Of a stretch of DNA of 64,000 nt, positions 37,113-48,442 are shown piece after piece. Origin of the DNA: Dryococelus australis (taxonomy: Eukaryota; Arthropoda; Insecta; Phasmatodea; Phasmatidae); the NCBI GenBank assembly GCA_029891345.1, contig CM057009.1, positions 208,996,709-209,060,708 on the forward strand, in the 5' to 3' direction. The position numbers were made by a program, and so were the translations under genes. The notes under the pieces were generated by a model that was not told the origin of the DNA, did not search any database, and was given only the letters and a program-made list of their open reading frames with translations. Each line of letters starts with the position of its first letter. Within the stretch, counting starts at the first letter, position 1.

Positions 37113-38826
37113 TTAAGGAGCTGCAAATGTCGCCATGGCCTCGAGCAGTATCCAGGTTATTTCCTGATTGTCTGTCACGTTCGAAACCAGGCTGATGTAC
37201 GGGCGGAAGTACGCCAGGAGCGATGAAAAGTCGCAAGATTGTAAGAAAGTCATGAATTCACGGAATTCCCGCATTACAGTTTTCATCACTCCCATCGAAC
37301 CTTGCGGGAGAGGGCGAGAGGAAGTTGGTGGTGGTGTTGTTGTATCTGCAAGGGTTTCATATGTGTGTGTTGTTGTGACGGGACGGGAAGCAAGTGCCTG
37401 CGCATAGAAAAGTTGTGGGTTTCGTGGCCTTGAGTTCGACGCCAGGTTCCTGTACGGTGCAGGAGCTGGCTGAGAAGTTGTTCTTTTTCTGGTCTGTTTT
37501 CTCTTCTGTGCCAGTTCCAGGAATTTAGGGCAGTCTTTGGAGAGGGCGGGATGTTCTCCATTGCAATTTGCACATTTGGGTTGAGCAATGGCAGATGGGG
37601 AGGCACCTGCGGGGTGTGAGCCGGTGCAGTGTGGGCAGACTTCTGGGATGAAATAGAAGTTTCGTGTGTGTCCCAAGGCGTGACACTCGCGGCATTGAGC
37701 CACATCACTTGGTCTTTTTTGGTAGGGCCTTGGATGAACTGTTGTCATATTAATTTATGTCAATGTGTGTAAAGGGGGCAGATTTGGGTCATGCGCGGCT
37801 GTTACACACAAAAGGGGCTGTTGCTCCAGAGTGAATTTCGTGGGGTCTGTGTTGCAGGTGATTTTTTTTACTAAATTGATATATGTGGTGGACCTTATAG
37901 CCGCTGCCTTGAATATCCTGTTTGATGATCTCCATGTTGGATGAGGAAGGGAGGTCGAAGACTATTTTCTGTGGCTGCTCGGAAGTTGGACTGAAAGTAA
38001 AGAAGTTGATGTAGTTGGCTGAGAGCATTTGCCGAGCAGCCTCGTACTGTTGATAATTTGTTTTATGGATTTGAATTCCATTGCGAGTTGGAAGCAGTGA
38101 TAAACCGTCCTTGTTGATGGCCCTGAGTTTTTGCAGTAGAAAGTGGTATTTTGTGCTGTTAGTAACTACAATTCGGAGTTTCCTCTGAGTTGTTGTTCGG
38201 CTGGCAGACGGCTGGGTGTCGACTGAAGGCTGGTCTGAAGGGCCGGGGGTTGGCTGTACTGAGGCCTCGTCTGTGACCTTCAAAAGGGCGAACCGATTCG
38301 AAATCGGTATTTCCGTGTTGTTCGCCTCAGACGACGAATGGCGGAGGCGTTTGTCCTCCTTGTGGGTGGTGGTGTCCTGTTTATTGGTTTTCCTCTGTCT
38401 TTTTTGTTGCTGTAATTCCAAGTCCATGTGTTCTTGTTGTTGTTTGGTTGGTGAGAGGGTGGGGGGGGGGCATTATGATTTGTATGAATTGATCCTGTGG
38501 TGAGTTTGCAGGGAATTGAAACAAGCAATTCCCTGGATCTGTTTTAACTGCATCATCCAGGTGCGGAACTATTTCAGGATTGAGGTGTCCCTTTCGGTGA
38601 TCTGTATCCGTACGAGACCACCCGAGTCAGACATTCCCCCGTCCGACTCCGTACCCCGTGAGGAAGGGAGGGGAGGGGGAGAATGGAATGGCTGGAATGA
38701 TTCGCGATGTGTTGTATGCAATTGACGAGCAAGTGTTGTCAGAAATGTGCCGAGATCGGTACTGCACACTGTGGCCACTGACCCGTAGGGGTTAGGCTCT
38801 AGATGACCTGTTTCCAGGCCGACCAC
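37113..38826 (-). pseudogene. jockey-like LINE ORF1 (zinc-knuckle nucleocapsid)
   Basis: Minus-strand frames 38826-38569, 38427-37789 and 37748-37113 follow each other with shifts. The N-terminal part is Pro/Ser/Thr- and base-rich. The middle has the domain preceding the knuckles (LRAINKDGLSLLPTRNGIQI, FFTFSPTSEQ). The C-terminal part has clustered knuckles: CRECHALGHT with its last Cys lost, CPHCTGSHP, and an intact CANCNGEHPALSKDCP. This is ORF1p of jockey-clade non-LTR retrotransposons, which binds element RNA. No ORF2 (endonuclease/RT) follows, so the copy is truncated beyond 37.1 kb. Confidence 0.85.
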
Positions 38827-38829
38827 TTT

Positions 38830-39936
38830 GTGCAGGGTGTATGCCGCGAGCTAAGGTGTCGTAGACGACGAGAAAACGCAGGTCACATGTCAACACACCA
38901 AGTTGGAATCTTCCAAACCATTTATTTGTTTTGCAAAACTATGCTATACACATGAATTGTGTACTCCCCTGAAAAACTGCCCTGTCCAATTCTGTGAGAG
39001 GAGTACTTATTCCCCCCGCCTGTCCTTTGCCTAACTTGCCATACCTGGAGCTGGTCAACAGCCATCAAACCTTTGTGCCAGGGGATATTTGAAAAATTCT
39101 CGCATTTCGAGTATCAAGTTTTTTGAATGTTTATTTCCATTGAATAAATATTTAATAAATTTTGCTAAAAAAAATATTCCCTTAATATTAATAACTATAT
39201 TTAAAATAATAGCAGTAGATATATAAATGTATTTATGGAAATTCAGTTTATTGTTTCCAAATAACTTTTGCTTTGACGACGAATGATTTTGTACACCTCT
39301 TCCACCAAATTCCGCATAGCAAAGTGGAAACTTTTATAATGTTTGATAAAATTTGCAGAAAAGTAATTTAATTTCTTTCATTGTTATTGTTACCGAATTT
39401 AATGCTACGAAGGAATTGAAATTATAACATTTCTTTTCTAACACCGGAACCCAAGCTTGCATGTATGGTTGTCTTAACCCATTCAGAATGTTTAAGGGAA
39501 ACTAAATGAAAGTCTTACTATGAACACGCAATGATCACCGAAATAGGTTTTCTCATATCTCACTCATTCTCCTATCCTCTCTCTGCAGTATTGTATCCAA
39601 TCGTTAATGCAGGATCAATATTCCCTTTCCTTTGTAATTGGCAGTGATTTTAGAAAACTTTACACTCTCCCTGCATAGAATTATGAAAAAAATAATCTAA
39701 GTTAAGAAATTTATAAGTTGGGAATATTTTCAAAGAAATGTATAGTTAAAAGTATTTAACCACACTGGATTATCACTTAAACATTAATCCAATGAAATGA
39801 TAATCCAATCAACAAGCAGATTGATTACAGAATATATACTACATCCAGCACCTATCCAGAGGTTTATAAAATAAAATAAGACATCAAATATAATTTAACA
39901 TCATTCATTTACTATCATAATTGTACAATAATTGTA
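38830..39936. other. non-coding between LINE remnant and integrase
   Basis: AT-rich, with no feature recognised. It could be original Maverick sequence. Confidence 0.5.
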
Positions 39937-40852
39937 TTACAAACTTTTCATATCTTTATTCTCAACCCAGGAGTCATGTGCTTTTGGGAAACCCCTCCAT
40001 TGTACCAAGGACATATCTCTTATCTTTTTAATGATTTTATCAATCAAATATTCATTTGGAAAACCAACTTTTTTCAGTTCATGTTCGTAAAATCCACCTT
40101 TTATGGGCTCTCCATCAAATGTTTCCATGTAATACACGCTGGGATGTGTTTGTCAAATTGAAATAATTTTAAATATTTTGTAAGATCAATTAATCGTAAA
40201 AATTTTTCCCAAAGATTCCTTTCTGCTTCTAGAAATTATACATTCGCCAACTTTGAACATTTGTTTCCTCTTGTCGATGACTTTTACATTATTATAAATA
40301 GTTTTCTTTAAACTATTATCTTTAACTTCTTTAGGCACCATCTTGATAGTTCTATTGTATCTGGAATTATAAAGTTAATTTATTTCAGGAAACAGTTCAA
40401 CCCAATTGTAAGTCCCTTTCGATGTGAAATGTTTATATATTAACTGCTTATTCGATTTATTGTATCATTCCACAATACTGGCTTTAAGTTCGGAATATGT
40501 CACATGGTGATTAATACCATAATCTGTTATTAGTTTCCAGAACAACTAAAAAAAATTCGGATCCTCTATCGGTTTGGAGCGAATTGGGGTTTCTCTCTCT
40601 CAATACTATCTTCATTGCATTGGTAAAATGTTTCCCAGTTTTGTCTTTCAAAGGTTTTCCCCAAACATATTTCGAATAAACGTCCATTTCGGTTAACATA
40701 TACTTGTACCCTTTATTGTATTTGGAAAGCAGTGTCATTTCACACAAATTGGCTTGAAAAAGATCATTTAGCCCTTTAGCAATAACTCTTCTTCTGGGAT
40801 ACCTTATCCTAGCTGGGGCATGAAGCTCTTCAGAAATATTACTATACTTCAT
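39937..40852 (-). pseudogene. Maverick/adintovirus-like integrase
   Basis: The retroviral-type integrase of Polintons. Starting at ATG 40852 it has RIRYPRRRVIAKGLNDLFQA, GYKYMLTEMDVYSKYVWGKP, LQTDRGSEF (second catalytic Asp) and, after a frameshift near 40540, KASIVEWYNK with the catalytic Glu. The first catalytic Asp, normally QADLVEM, is Asn (QANLCEM). The C-terminus (40137-39937; GEPIKGGFYEHELKKVGFP, then QWRGFPKAHDSWV) is the chromodomain-like tail typical of this group. The ATG overlaps the end of the upstream minus-strand gene by 11 bases, showing original compact viral spacing. The intact enzyme inserts element DNA into host chromosomes. Frameshifts and the Asn make it inactive. Confidence 0.9.
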
Positions 40853-41578
40853 TAGTAATATAACTGTCTTCTTTCAGCTCTTCAATAATAGAAACAATTT
40901 CGTTCATATGTGAATTATTACCAGATTCTCTCGAAGTTATGAGATGTTTTAATCTATCGACTAATTCATTGGGATTGTTACAATATACAGGTGAAAACCG
41001 GTTGTCAATTTCATCTTTATATATTCCACTTGCGACTATGTATCCTATTAAATGTAGTTTTGGATGGTTTTTAATCCCCTAAATGGTTATTCCTGTTCTT
41101 GTGTTAAACAAGTTATTTATATTTCTGCAAATTGGTGTCGGAATATCCATTTGGAAAGTTTTTTAAACATTAATATAAACTATCCTTGACTCATATCAGT
41201 TATGTAATCACTTATTTTTATTTTATTGCCAGGCAAAAACTTAATTACCTTATCTCCAAGGAACCATACATTGTCATGCCGATAAACACTAAATGTCGTA
41301 TCGTGCAGAGGTGAAGAATATTGTAAAGATAAATAATGACATGTTAAATGAGAAAGAGCTTGCTTTTCCTTTGTTAAAGGTTCTTTTTCCGATTTAATTT
41401 CCAAAGCTGTTTCATTAGTCGAATTCAACACAGAATGCAATGTATCCATTCTACTCATAACAGGTTTAAATATTTCTTTGTTTAAAACATTCTACTCTAT
41501 ACGAGCTCGTTTGGTTTGTAAATATTTCTCCCTCATAGCAGATATAACATTATGTAATTCCTAAGCAGAGGTTGACAT
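40842..41578 (-). pseudogene. small conserved Maverick-like protein, unknown function
   Basis: Starts at ATG 41578 with an early stop, reads 41458-41180 (helical charged N-terminal half, then FSVYRHDNVWFLGDKVIKF), and after stops continues near 41150-40863 with SPVYCNNPNELVDRLKHL and HMNEIVSIIEELK. This matches a protein that I recall as a regular neighbour of integrase and ATPase in insect Maverick-like elements. No function is known. It ends inside the integrase start (11-base overlap), the same order and strand. Confidence 0.6.
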
Positions 41579-41609
41579 GCTTTGATTATATTACATTAAT
41601 TTCAAAATT

Positions 41610-42148
41610 TTATATATGAATTAGTCGTTGGTTTTTAACTGTTGCAGTAAGTCGAATAGTTTGGGCTTTTTCAATCTTATCAATTATTTCACTTAAAACA
41701 GCACCTAATTTAGCTATAGTCTGAACTCTCAAGTCATTTCTAAAATAATTTATTTGTGTTTCCAAACCATTATTTTGTTTTCTCAAGTCTGTTTGCATAA
41801 CTAGACAAACATTTTTTTATTAATTAATTCATTGTTTATATATTGCATTATTTGTTCCATTTGTGTTTCTAATTGTTTTATAATAGTAGTCTATCCCACT
41901 TCATTAATTAGAACTAACTTTATTAATTTCTCTTGAAAATCATTTGATTGTGAATTAAATATGTTTACCATAATTGTGTTTAAGCCTTCCATGTAACATT
42001 TATTTACTGCATTGTTTTATTTCATAGCTACACCCATATTATGTAATATGTGTCTGTTCAAATCACTATTCCCATCGCGATTTTTGGTTAAACAGCTATT
42101 GCTATGATTGTGTTTTATACTGCTATGTCCAAACTTTGAAATATTCAT
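41610..42148 (-). pseudogene. fibre-like coiled-coil protein
   Basis: Opens at ATG 42148 (MNISKFGHSSIKHNHSN), then a degraded LTKNRDGNSDLNRHILHNMG and NNAVNKCYMEG. That corresponds to the repeated G-x-F-x-L-T-x-D-G-N-F-D-L-x-N-K-x-L pattern followed by VNKKYVD seen in tail-fibre-type proteins of these elements. The rest, through the 41798-41610 frame (LRKQNNGLETQINYFRNDLR), is predicted coiled coil. It probably formed a trimeric surface fibre of the virion. Stops near 42018, 41888 and 41812. Confidence 0.55.
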
Positions 42149-42164
42149 TGTTCTTCACCTGGAA

Positions 42165-42775
42165 GTAAAAAAAAACTGTCAAAACCAGACCTATATCTGC
42201 CTTTATATAGGGGAAGCATTGGTATAATAAGCGAAAACTGTAGTTGTCTTTTCAAATCTTTAAACTATGTAAATGTCGTATCGCCTAACCGCATGATCAT
42301 TGTAAATATGTGGCAGATTCATATTATCCTTTTTAAAAACAATTACCATATTTGCATTATCGCTCAAATTTTGATTTGGTTAACATGTGTAGCTTTGTGA
42401 TTTATAAAAGCAATCAAAGTTTTATTTTCCACCAAAACTAAAATATTGTTGTATTCGCTCTTGGGTTCACACCAAATATCATAAAAAATAAATACAGAAT
42501 TGGGCAATGCTTCATTTGGAGGCACTATATGTTAATTATTTGTAAAAGGGAAATATCACATTCTGTCAGTTAATGACAAAATGCTCACTAATCGTTGATT
42601 TTTCTCTTGTGTTGTTTTAGAAAAGACATACATTTTCGAATTTAAGTCATTTTGGATGTTCCAACAGCGACATAATAACACAAGTTTTTCCACATGAAGA
42701 ATGACCACTTATTATACAACGTATATTTGATGGTAAAAGACTACCATGTTTCTGTTCAATTACATTTTGTTTCAT
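42165..42775 (-). pseudogene. packaging ATPase (FtsK/HerA, A32-like)
   Basis: From ATG 42775 the minus strand reads MKQN..., then SNIRCIISGHSSCGKTCVIM with an intact Walker A (GHSSCGKT), LLEHPK, FENV. After frameshifts come NSVFIF-DI, where the Walker B region should end in DD but has YD, and near the end NANMV, the IYNDHAV region and KGRYRSGFDSF. This is the order of the genome-packaging ATPase of Maverick/adintovirus-like elements, which drives DNA into the capsid. It is divergent from the PLA2 gene across a 365-base spacer. Stops follow HPK and others, so it is inactive. Confidence 0.85.
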
Positions 42776-43134
42776 ATTTACAATTACTGGCAGATGTACA
42801 TTTAGTTTTATAACTTTCATTTCCACACAATTAGACAGTATAATATATCATAATGTAACATAATTACATTAGTTACACACAAATGTAATGTATCATAACA
42901 TAAAACATAATATATTGTAATGTATCATAATGAATTAATGTAATTTATTGTAATGTAATAATGTAACATATCATAAAGTTATGGAATGTATCATAATATA
43001 CTATCATAATATAATGTAATATAACTTAACGTATCATAATGCAACATATCATAATATAATGTAACGTAACACACTAACCTAACATACTGATATAAAAAGT
43101 ATAAATGCAGGTCTATATTTAGGTTTGCATTCAG
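42776..43134. promoter_or_regulatory. bidirectional spacer with TATA box (43090-43100)
   Basis: The spacer between the divergent ATPase (minus) and PLA2 gene (plus) is AT-rich. From about 42840 to 43075 it is made of degenerate units like TATCATAATGTAA. GATATAAAAAG at 43090-43100 stands about 40-50 bases before the PLA2 start and is a good TATA box for the capsid gene block. Confidence 0.5.
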
Positions 43135-43140
43135 TTGAAA

Positions 43141-43664
43141 ATAATGGCTCATACTAAACTTATCAAAAAAGGAAGCAGTGTTTTGAATACATTGATTAAT
43201 AAATTACCACTTGAAGTGCATTTACCGAAGTACAATTTTTGTGGTCCAGGTACTAAACTTGTAAAACGTCTGGTGCAGAACGATCAAGGAATAAACTCTC
43301 TGGATAATGCATGTAAAGAACACAATATCTTTTATGATCGAACAAACGATTTGTGGGTAAGACATATAGCAGATCCAATTATAGCCAATAAAACATCAAA
43401 TATAAGGTAGAATCCATCTACATAAACAGTTGAAAAGCTAGGTGCCTAGGTTGTCGATAAATTCATGCGCACAAAGATGATGAGAGACATGGGCTTAAAA
43501 TGTAAAATGAAACAAAAACAAAGAAGGGAGGAATCACTCCATTGCTATTTCCAGCATTAAAAGCACTTGGATCAATCCTTGGAGGAGTTTCGGCAATTAG
43601 TAGAGCAGTTAAATCAAAAGGTAAAGGAATGTATTTGAAACACTATAAAGTTAGACAAGGATGA
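43141..43664 (+). pseudogene. PLA2-domain capsid-associated protein
   Basis: The start is taken at 43144 (MAHT) or the in-frame 43135. YNFCGPGTKLVKRLVQ is the calcium loop (GPGT) and LDNACKEHNIFYD the catalytic helix of a parvovirus/adintovirus-type phospholipase A2. The usual catalytic HD is HN. After 43410 the frame is broken, but LGA..VVDKFMRTKMM and, in another phase, ITPLLFPALKALGSILGGVSAI and GKGMYLKHYK continue to the stop at 43662-43664. The hydrophobic loop and Tyr-rich repeat end are typical of this protein. In related viruses it breaches the endosomal membrane. Damage and the changed active site make it inactive. Confidence 0.85.
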
Positions 43665-43677
43665 AGAAAATCGAAAC

Positions 43678-44052
43678 ATGGAAAAAATGCAGAAAGTCCT
43701 AAATAGTCTTCCAAAACGTGCATTAACAAACAAATATATTAATGCATTTGTAAAGAAGCTCGATATTCCCTATTTCAAAGTAATCTATATGAGAGACGAT
43801 TTATCGAAGAAACCAACTCTTTGTGAATGTACGATTATTAATTTAGATTCGAAACAAAACAATGGAAAATATTGGGTATCATTAATTAAAAACATAAATC
43901 AATCATTGTATTACCACAGTTTCAGTAATTTACGCCCTCCAATTAAGATACATAATTATTTTAAAAACATGAAATTAAGGTATAGTTACCAAATGAACAA
44001 TTATCAAATACAACCAATTGTGGACATTTATGTTTATGTTAGTTTACTATAA
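43678..44052 (+). pseudogene. adenain-type cysteine protease
   Basis: A 124-codon frame with ALTNKYINAFVKKLDIPYFK, YMRDDLSKKP, CECTIINLDS, GKYWVSLIK and SFSNLRPP, the order of Polinton/adenovirus-like maturation proteases. Two faults are visible. The catalytic His of the usual G-x-HWV motif is Tyr. The catalytic-Cys motif NCGHLCL is present in the DNA at 44016-44036 but in a different phase, after a one-base shift. The family enzyme cleaves capsid precursor proteins during assembly. It sits between the PLA2 and penton genes, same strand, with short gaps. Confidence 0.85.
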
Positions 44053-44076
44053 ACAGGATATTAGTAATATGTCATT

Positions 44077-44742
44077 ATGTTGATATTAAGTGGAAATTCG
44101 TCACAATTGCATGCAGCATATTTCCCAGAGTTGGAGTTAGATGGAAAGGGCAAATAAGTCTAATCGAATTCGTAACTTACAACAGCATACTAAACATTGA
44201 TATGCATAACCACACATTTATGGTTAACATTGATGAAAAAACCTACAAGATTGTGGTACCGGTCGGATATTATGAGTTGGATGACTTAGACACATTCATT
44301 AAAGCAGCATTACCTGAAAATGTACATTTCCGATTATGTGGCAATCCAAATATGTTAATTAGTGCAATGTATAGTAATGTTTATATCGATTTTTCGGAAG
44401 ACAATTCAATTGCAAATATGTTGGGTTACGGACTGAGAGTATATCCAGACAATCAATTGCACGAATTGCCAAAGCAGGTTAATATATTATCAGTAAATAT
44501 ATGTCGTATAAATGTTAATATTGTAGGTGGATCATATTTGAATGGAAAACCAACAAATACACTACATGAATTCACATGTGCGGTGGCTCCAGGAAATAAA
44601 ATTGTTGAAAAACCGAAGAAATTGATATCTCCGCCAGTAATAGTTAATTATGTTGATGCAATAGTTGCTACAATTATTGTCTATGAAGATTGTAAACAAA
44701 TTAATTTTAGAAACAAATAAATTACAATCTATTTACATTAAA
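44077..44742 (+). pseudogene. penton-like minor capsid protein
   Basis: An N-terminal fragment from ATG 44077 (SGNSSQLHAAYFPELELD) shifts phase, then the 172-codon frame 44202-44720 follows: PVGYYELDDLDTFIKAALPE, IDFSEDNSIANMLGYGL, VNICRINVNIVGGSYLNG, LHEFTCAVAPGNKIVEKPKK, a VNYVDAI...TIIVYEDCKQINF end. After the stop, coding-like ITIYLH continues. This is the single-jelly-roll penton homologue of Maverick/adintovirus-like elements, forming capsid vertices. It lies directly before the major capsid gene, as usual. Only the N-terminal shift and the early stop break it, so it is among the best preserved genes here. Confidence 0.8.
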
Positions 44743-44789
44743 AAAACCATATAAACAGTTGCATTCCATGTTCATTGCATCTAAAAAAA

Positions 44790-44966
44790 ATGGGTATTGT
44801 GTGTAACACCCAATACAGACGTAAAGTAGGTGGTTCTTTTAAGAAGTATCTCACTAAGTAATGTATTTCGAAGAAAGGAAGTATAAACGGACGTAAACAG
44901 AAGCATAAAATGCTCACTTTAAATAATTTACCTGTGAAATTAACACAAGGGGACAAACTGTTTTAA
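44790..44966 (+). pseudogene. small basic protein between capsid genes
   Basis: Fifty-eight codons with one internal stop. The N-terminal half (YRRKVGGSFKKYLTK) and second half (KKGSINGRKQKHKM) are strongly basic. Related elements often have a short basic, DNA-binding-like frame with a GG motif at this place. Whether this one is a core protein is inference. Confidence 0.4.
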
Positions 44967-44993
44967 AGGAATTACAATATATGGTCAATAGAA

Positions 44994-46233
44994 ATGGTAG
45001 ATCTACATAATGTTGCAGAACCGACCAGTTATGAAGATGCAATCACCAATACGGAAATACATACGTATGAACCATTCTGAGCAGGTCCGTATACATTTCC
45101 ATCGGAAGTAAGGATTGCTATACAAAATCATGATATTTACACATTACCATCGAAATAAAGTTTAAGGTTAAGAGGAACAATTAAAAAGACAGCTAATAAA
45201 ACTTATCCAATAACTACAGGATTAGTGAGAAATGGAATACTTAATTTAATCGATAGAATTGCATATCTGCTCAATGGTTTTAAAAAAGACCAAACATGAG
45301 ATGTTGAAATTACTTCCACAATAAAGAACTATCTCTTGGGAACTGTAAACGAACTTTATGCAGGGCTTATGGCTGGGTAGAGCAATGCTAATAATTTTAT
45401 GCTACAAATAATCTCAGGTAGAAAATACAAACTTGTGATGCCATTAAGTTTGGTTTTGGGTTTTTGCTGAGGAATATAAACATGTAATATGAAATGCTAA
45501 ACAAGAATTAGTTATTCTACTCGGCAATACACATTTGCGTGCCATATATGATAAAGCTAATAATGAAGAAGGTGTAACATTTGAATTACACACTATTGAA
45601 TGACTAATGCCACATATTGCAATTAACACTCATGAACATGTAAAGTTTTTGAAATATATCGAAAAAGGGAAGAATCTAGATATTGCATTCAGATCGTGGG
45701 CTTTGGAGACATTTCCAATGCTACCATCATCACAAAAAGTGATTTGGAATGTGAAATAAAGTTTTTCGCCTGAGAAACCACAATTTGTTGTTATTTGTTT
45801 TCAAACAAACCAACAAAACAATTTAAAATCTGAGAGATCAGTATTCGATACTTGTGATATTAAAAATATTAAACTGTATTTAAACAATCAAGCTTACCCC
45901 TATATGGATATAAATTTGAACTTTGAAAATGGGGAATTCCTCATTTGCTATGATGTGTACTTAAAGTTTCAGAAAATTTACTATAGCAAAATCAGGTCAC
46001 CGATCCTATAACCTGAATCATTTAAAATAAGAGGAACATTATTTGTATTTGATGTAAACAAACAAGCTGGCACAATTACCAATGGTGTAATTGAGTCATG
46101 AATTAAAACTATTGCAATTACACCAATTCCAGCAAATACACAAGCTTCCATTCTGATAATCTATGATAGATTAGTGAGTTGCAATGTAAGTGATAAGCTG
46201 GTGAAGAAAATGAAATATGGCAGTAGGCAATGA
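44994..46233 (+). pseudogene. major capsid protein (double jelly-roll, hexon-like)
   Basis: Opens at 44994 (MVDLHNVAEPTSYEDAITNT). It carries QNHDIYTLPSK, SLRLRGTIKKT, GLVRNGILNLIDRIAYLLNG, STIKNYLLG, a LVMPLSLVLGF region, and from about 45488 in another phase AKQELVILLGNTHLRAIYDK, WALETFPMLPSSQKVIW, NLKSERSVFDTCDIKN, NNQAYPYMDINLNFENG and FKIRGTLFVFDVNKQAG. These follow the order of the major capsid protein of insect Maverick/adintovirus-like elements over the normal length of about 410 codons. Several stops (first at 45078) and a frameshift inactivate it. Intact protein builds the icosahedral shell. Confidence 0.85.
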
Positions 46234-46239
46234 ACCGTG

Positions 46240-46692
46240 GCTATGGCGAGATGTTTTGCAATGTGTAGGGATTTCAATTGCCAAATAAATGTATCATAAA
46301 ATAATTTGCTATTACTGATTTGGAAGAAAATACAACTGTATTCAGCTTTAAAGCACTGTTTGACTGGAAATATCGAACTCCCAAATACAAGACATCTAAT
46401 AAATGGGTTACTTGTCATCACAGCGGTTTAAAATGGGAGAGTGGATCAATAGAGTATGAGAATATTGATGATATTTTCAAACATTACATAAATAATTATG
46501 AAATATACATAGGCAGAGTCGAGCAAAACACATTTTAGAACAAAAGTATATAACTGGAAAGTAATATATATTCAAAAAGGTTATAATCGTTCATTATTCA
46601 AACAATTACGTAAAACACACAGACCTAATACAACATTTTTCCCTGCAGGGGAAAACTTAACTTAATGCTAACTTGGGCATCTTTGCCTGACT
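46240..46692 (+). pseudogene. HGLxW-family protein of Maverick-like elements (copy 2)
   Basis: Coding-like sequence begins near 46260 (GFQLPNKCIIK, one stop, then FAITDLEENTTVFSF). It goes on in the 46320-46538 frame with FDWKYRTPKYKTSNKW, SGLKWESGSIEYENIDDIF and YEIYIGRVEQ, then in shifted phase IQKGYNRSLFKQLRKTHRP to about 46690. It lines up with the gene at 24507-25035 (QGF, VFxF..xWK, GLxW, IxYxxI). It follows the capsid gene on the same strand. The role is unknown. Confidence 0.6.
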
Positions 46693-46699
46693 AGGGTGA

Positions 46700-47760
46700 A
46701 ACAGATTATGATGATTGTCCTCCTGAATCACCTGTGGATATTATTCGAGTGATATAGCATTTTGTGGGATGAAAGAAATTTTGAAAATAAAAATATTTTG
46801 CTGTATGTAATCCAATATTTCATAAAAATTGATCAACAAGAAAATGAAATCACATGCTCTTGCATATAGAAATCGAAGTGTAAATTGAATATTAGCAAGT
46901 TATTAGCACATTGGAGTAAACCATTTGGAGTTTGTTTCAGAAAGAAATAGTTTTAGCAACTTTTTTAAAGTTTGTATATATTTTTTGAAATAATTGTTTA
47001 ATATGTTTTGTATCATCGTCTAGTTATTTGTTTATGTACTTGCTTATGTATTTTGAGATATAAAAACAAATAACTATATATATATATGCTAATTGTTGAA
47101 ACAGCTTGTGTTTGTATATATTTTGACGATAAATTTATTTTGTAAAATTAATTCCTTTCATTAGTTTACTTAAACTAACCCTATTGAAAGTCTACTTGAT
47201 TTCCAAAGAAATGAAAAAATATATATTTTTCCAATAGAATGATTCTTAAAATATATTTGTTTTCTTTCAACATATGTTACATTAACAGATACTAGTTATG
47301 TAATGAATAAGTTAGTAAATGTTTAGAAAATGAGGACTCTAATGACTTTTCCATAAGTAAGGACATAATATACCATATAAAGTAAGACATGGTTAATAAA
47401 ATGAATAATGAATGAATCATGTAATAAAATATATATATAATAAACGTTAATAATTTATTTGTGCATGCCAAAAAGGTATATGTTTAAACTTGAATGAATC
47501 ACATGGAATATTTCCAATTAACATTATTAGCTAATATTTATACTTGCTTCGAAATCTTAGACTTATAACATTTGCCAATATCTCAAGATGTGAAAAGACC
47601 TTTACATTTAGAGATCTATGGTCTTAGCAGTGTTACTACTCCTTCGTCAGAGTCATAAACCATCAAAGTTAAATTTGAATGTTTTTCGAATACTACTAAC
47701 TACAAAATCGAGATCTCAGAGCATACCAGTCTGACTCCAACAAACTCCCGCAGAATGCAT
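46700..47760. other. non-coding, AT-rich
   Basis: No gene recognised. A TATA-like TTTTATAATA at 47766-47775 lies about 150 bases before the next frame. Confidence 0.5.
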
Positions 47761-47920
47761 TTCGGTTTTATAATACCCTAGGGAAAGTATTTCTTTTCAC
47801 AAAGAAAGCTGACAAGATCATTGGTCGAAGGAAAAGGTTGAAGTGAGTGAGCTGTGAGTTCGGGTGAACCTTGTCCACAGTTAACAACTTGCTGCACTCC
47901 TGGGAATTTCTCGGTGGGCA

Positions 47921-48345
47921 ATGCCTCTTCCAGCAACTGTGGACCAGGTTCTAGAATTTGCAGCAACATCGAGCCAAGGCGACTCAATGATCACCGAAAT
48001 TCACAATCGTGATTGCTCCACCCAGGACTGTTCCACGCAAAACTGTGTACGTCAGCACAATAATACCAGTGAGGTGTCTCATAAAACTCCCCCAACTAAA
48101 CGTCGAAGGATATGCCGTCGTGTCGACATCGCGATGCATAAAAATTCCAGTGGGCCAGCATCGGAATGTGAAGTGTGCCCCTGCACATGTCCACGTGTGG
48201 CATTACCTGCTGTCTTCGTCGACATGGGTTCGTACACGGCTGACCTCAAATTGGAAATTGATGCCTCGAAGAATTCAGTTCTATTAAATTGGATCGAACA
48301 TCAAAGACTGTTAATAAATTTTTATGAGAGTGTTTTGATTGGCTT
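47921..48345 (+). CDS. unassigned Cys/basic protein, ~140 codons
   Basis: An open frame from ATG 47921 with little low-complexity sequence. The N-terminal third is Thr/Ser-rich, then repeats DCSTQDCSTQNCVRQ. A basic nuclear-localisation-like cluster follows (TPPTKRRRICRRVD), then CEVCPCTCPRV and MGSYTADLKLEIDAS. It remains open to 48472 only by running through an A19 homopolymer at 48346-48364, so the real end is probably before it or lost to an indel. A TATA-like element lies at 47766. No family was recognised; its place in the Maverick-like element suggests an accessory or regulatory gene. Confidence 0.4.
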
Positions 48346-48442
48346 AAAAAAAAAAAAAAAAAAACAGACTCTTCACATTTGTAATTTTTTTATTTGTGTA
48401 AAAAAATATATGGTTATAACAAAATTAACTTGGCTGCGTACT

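Noticed and set aside
37168..37407. Plus-strand 79-codon frame
   Set aside because: It is the antisense shadow of the LINE ORF1 zinc-knuckle region.
42201..42210. CTATATAAAG on minus as a promoter for the fibre-like gene
   Set aside because: The bases are explained as the C-terminal coding sequence of the ATPase (Lys-Gly-Arg-Tyr-Arg conserved region), so a promoter role is not needed to account for them.
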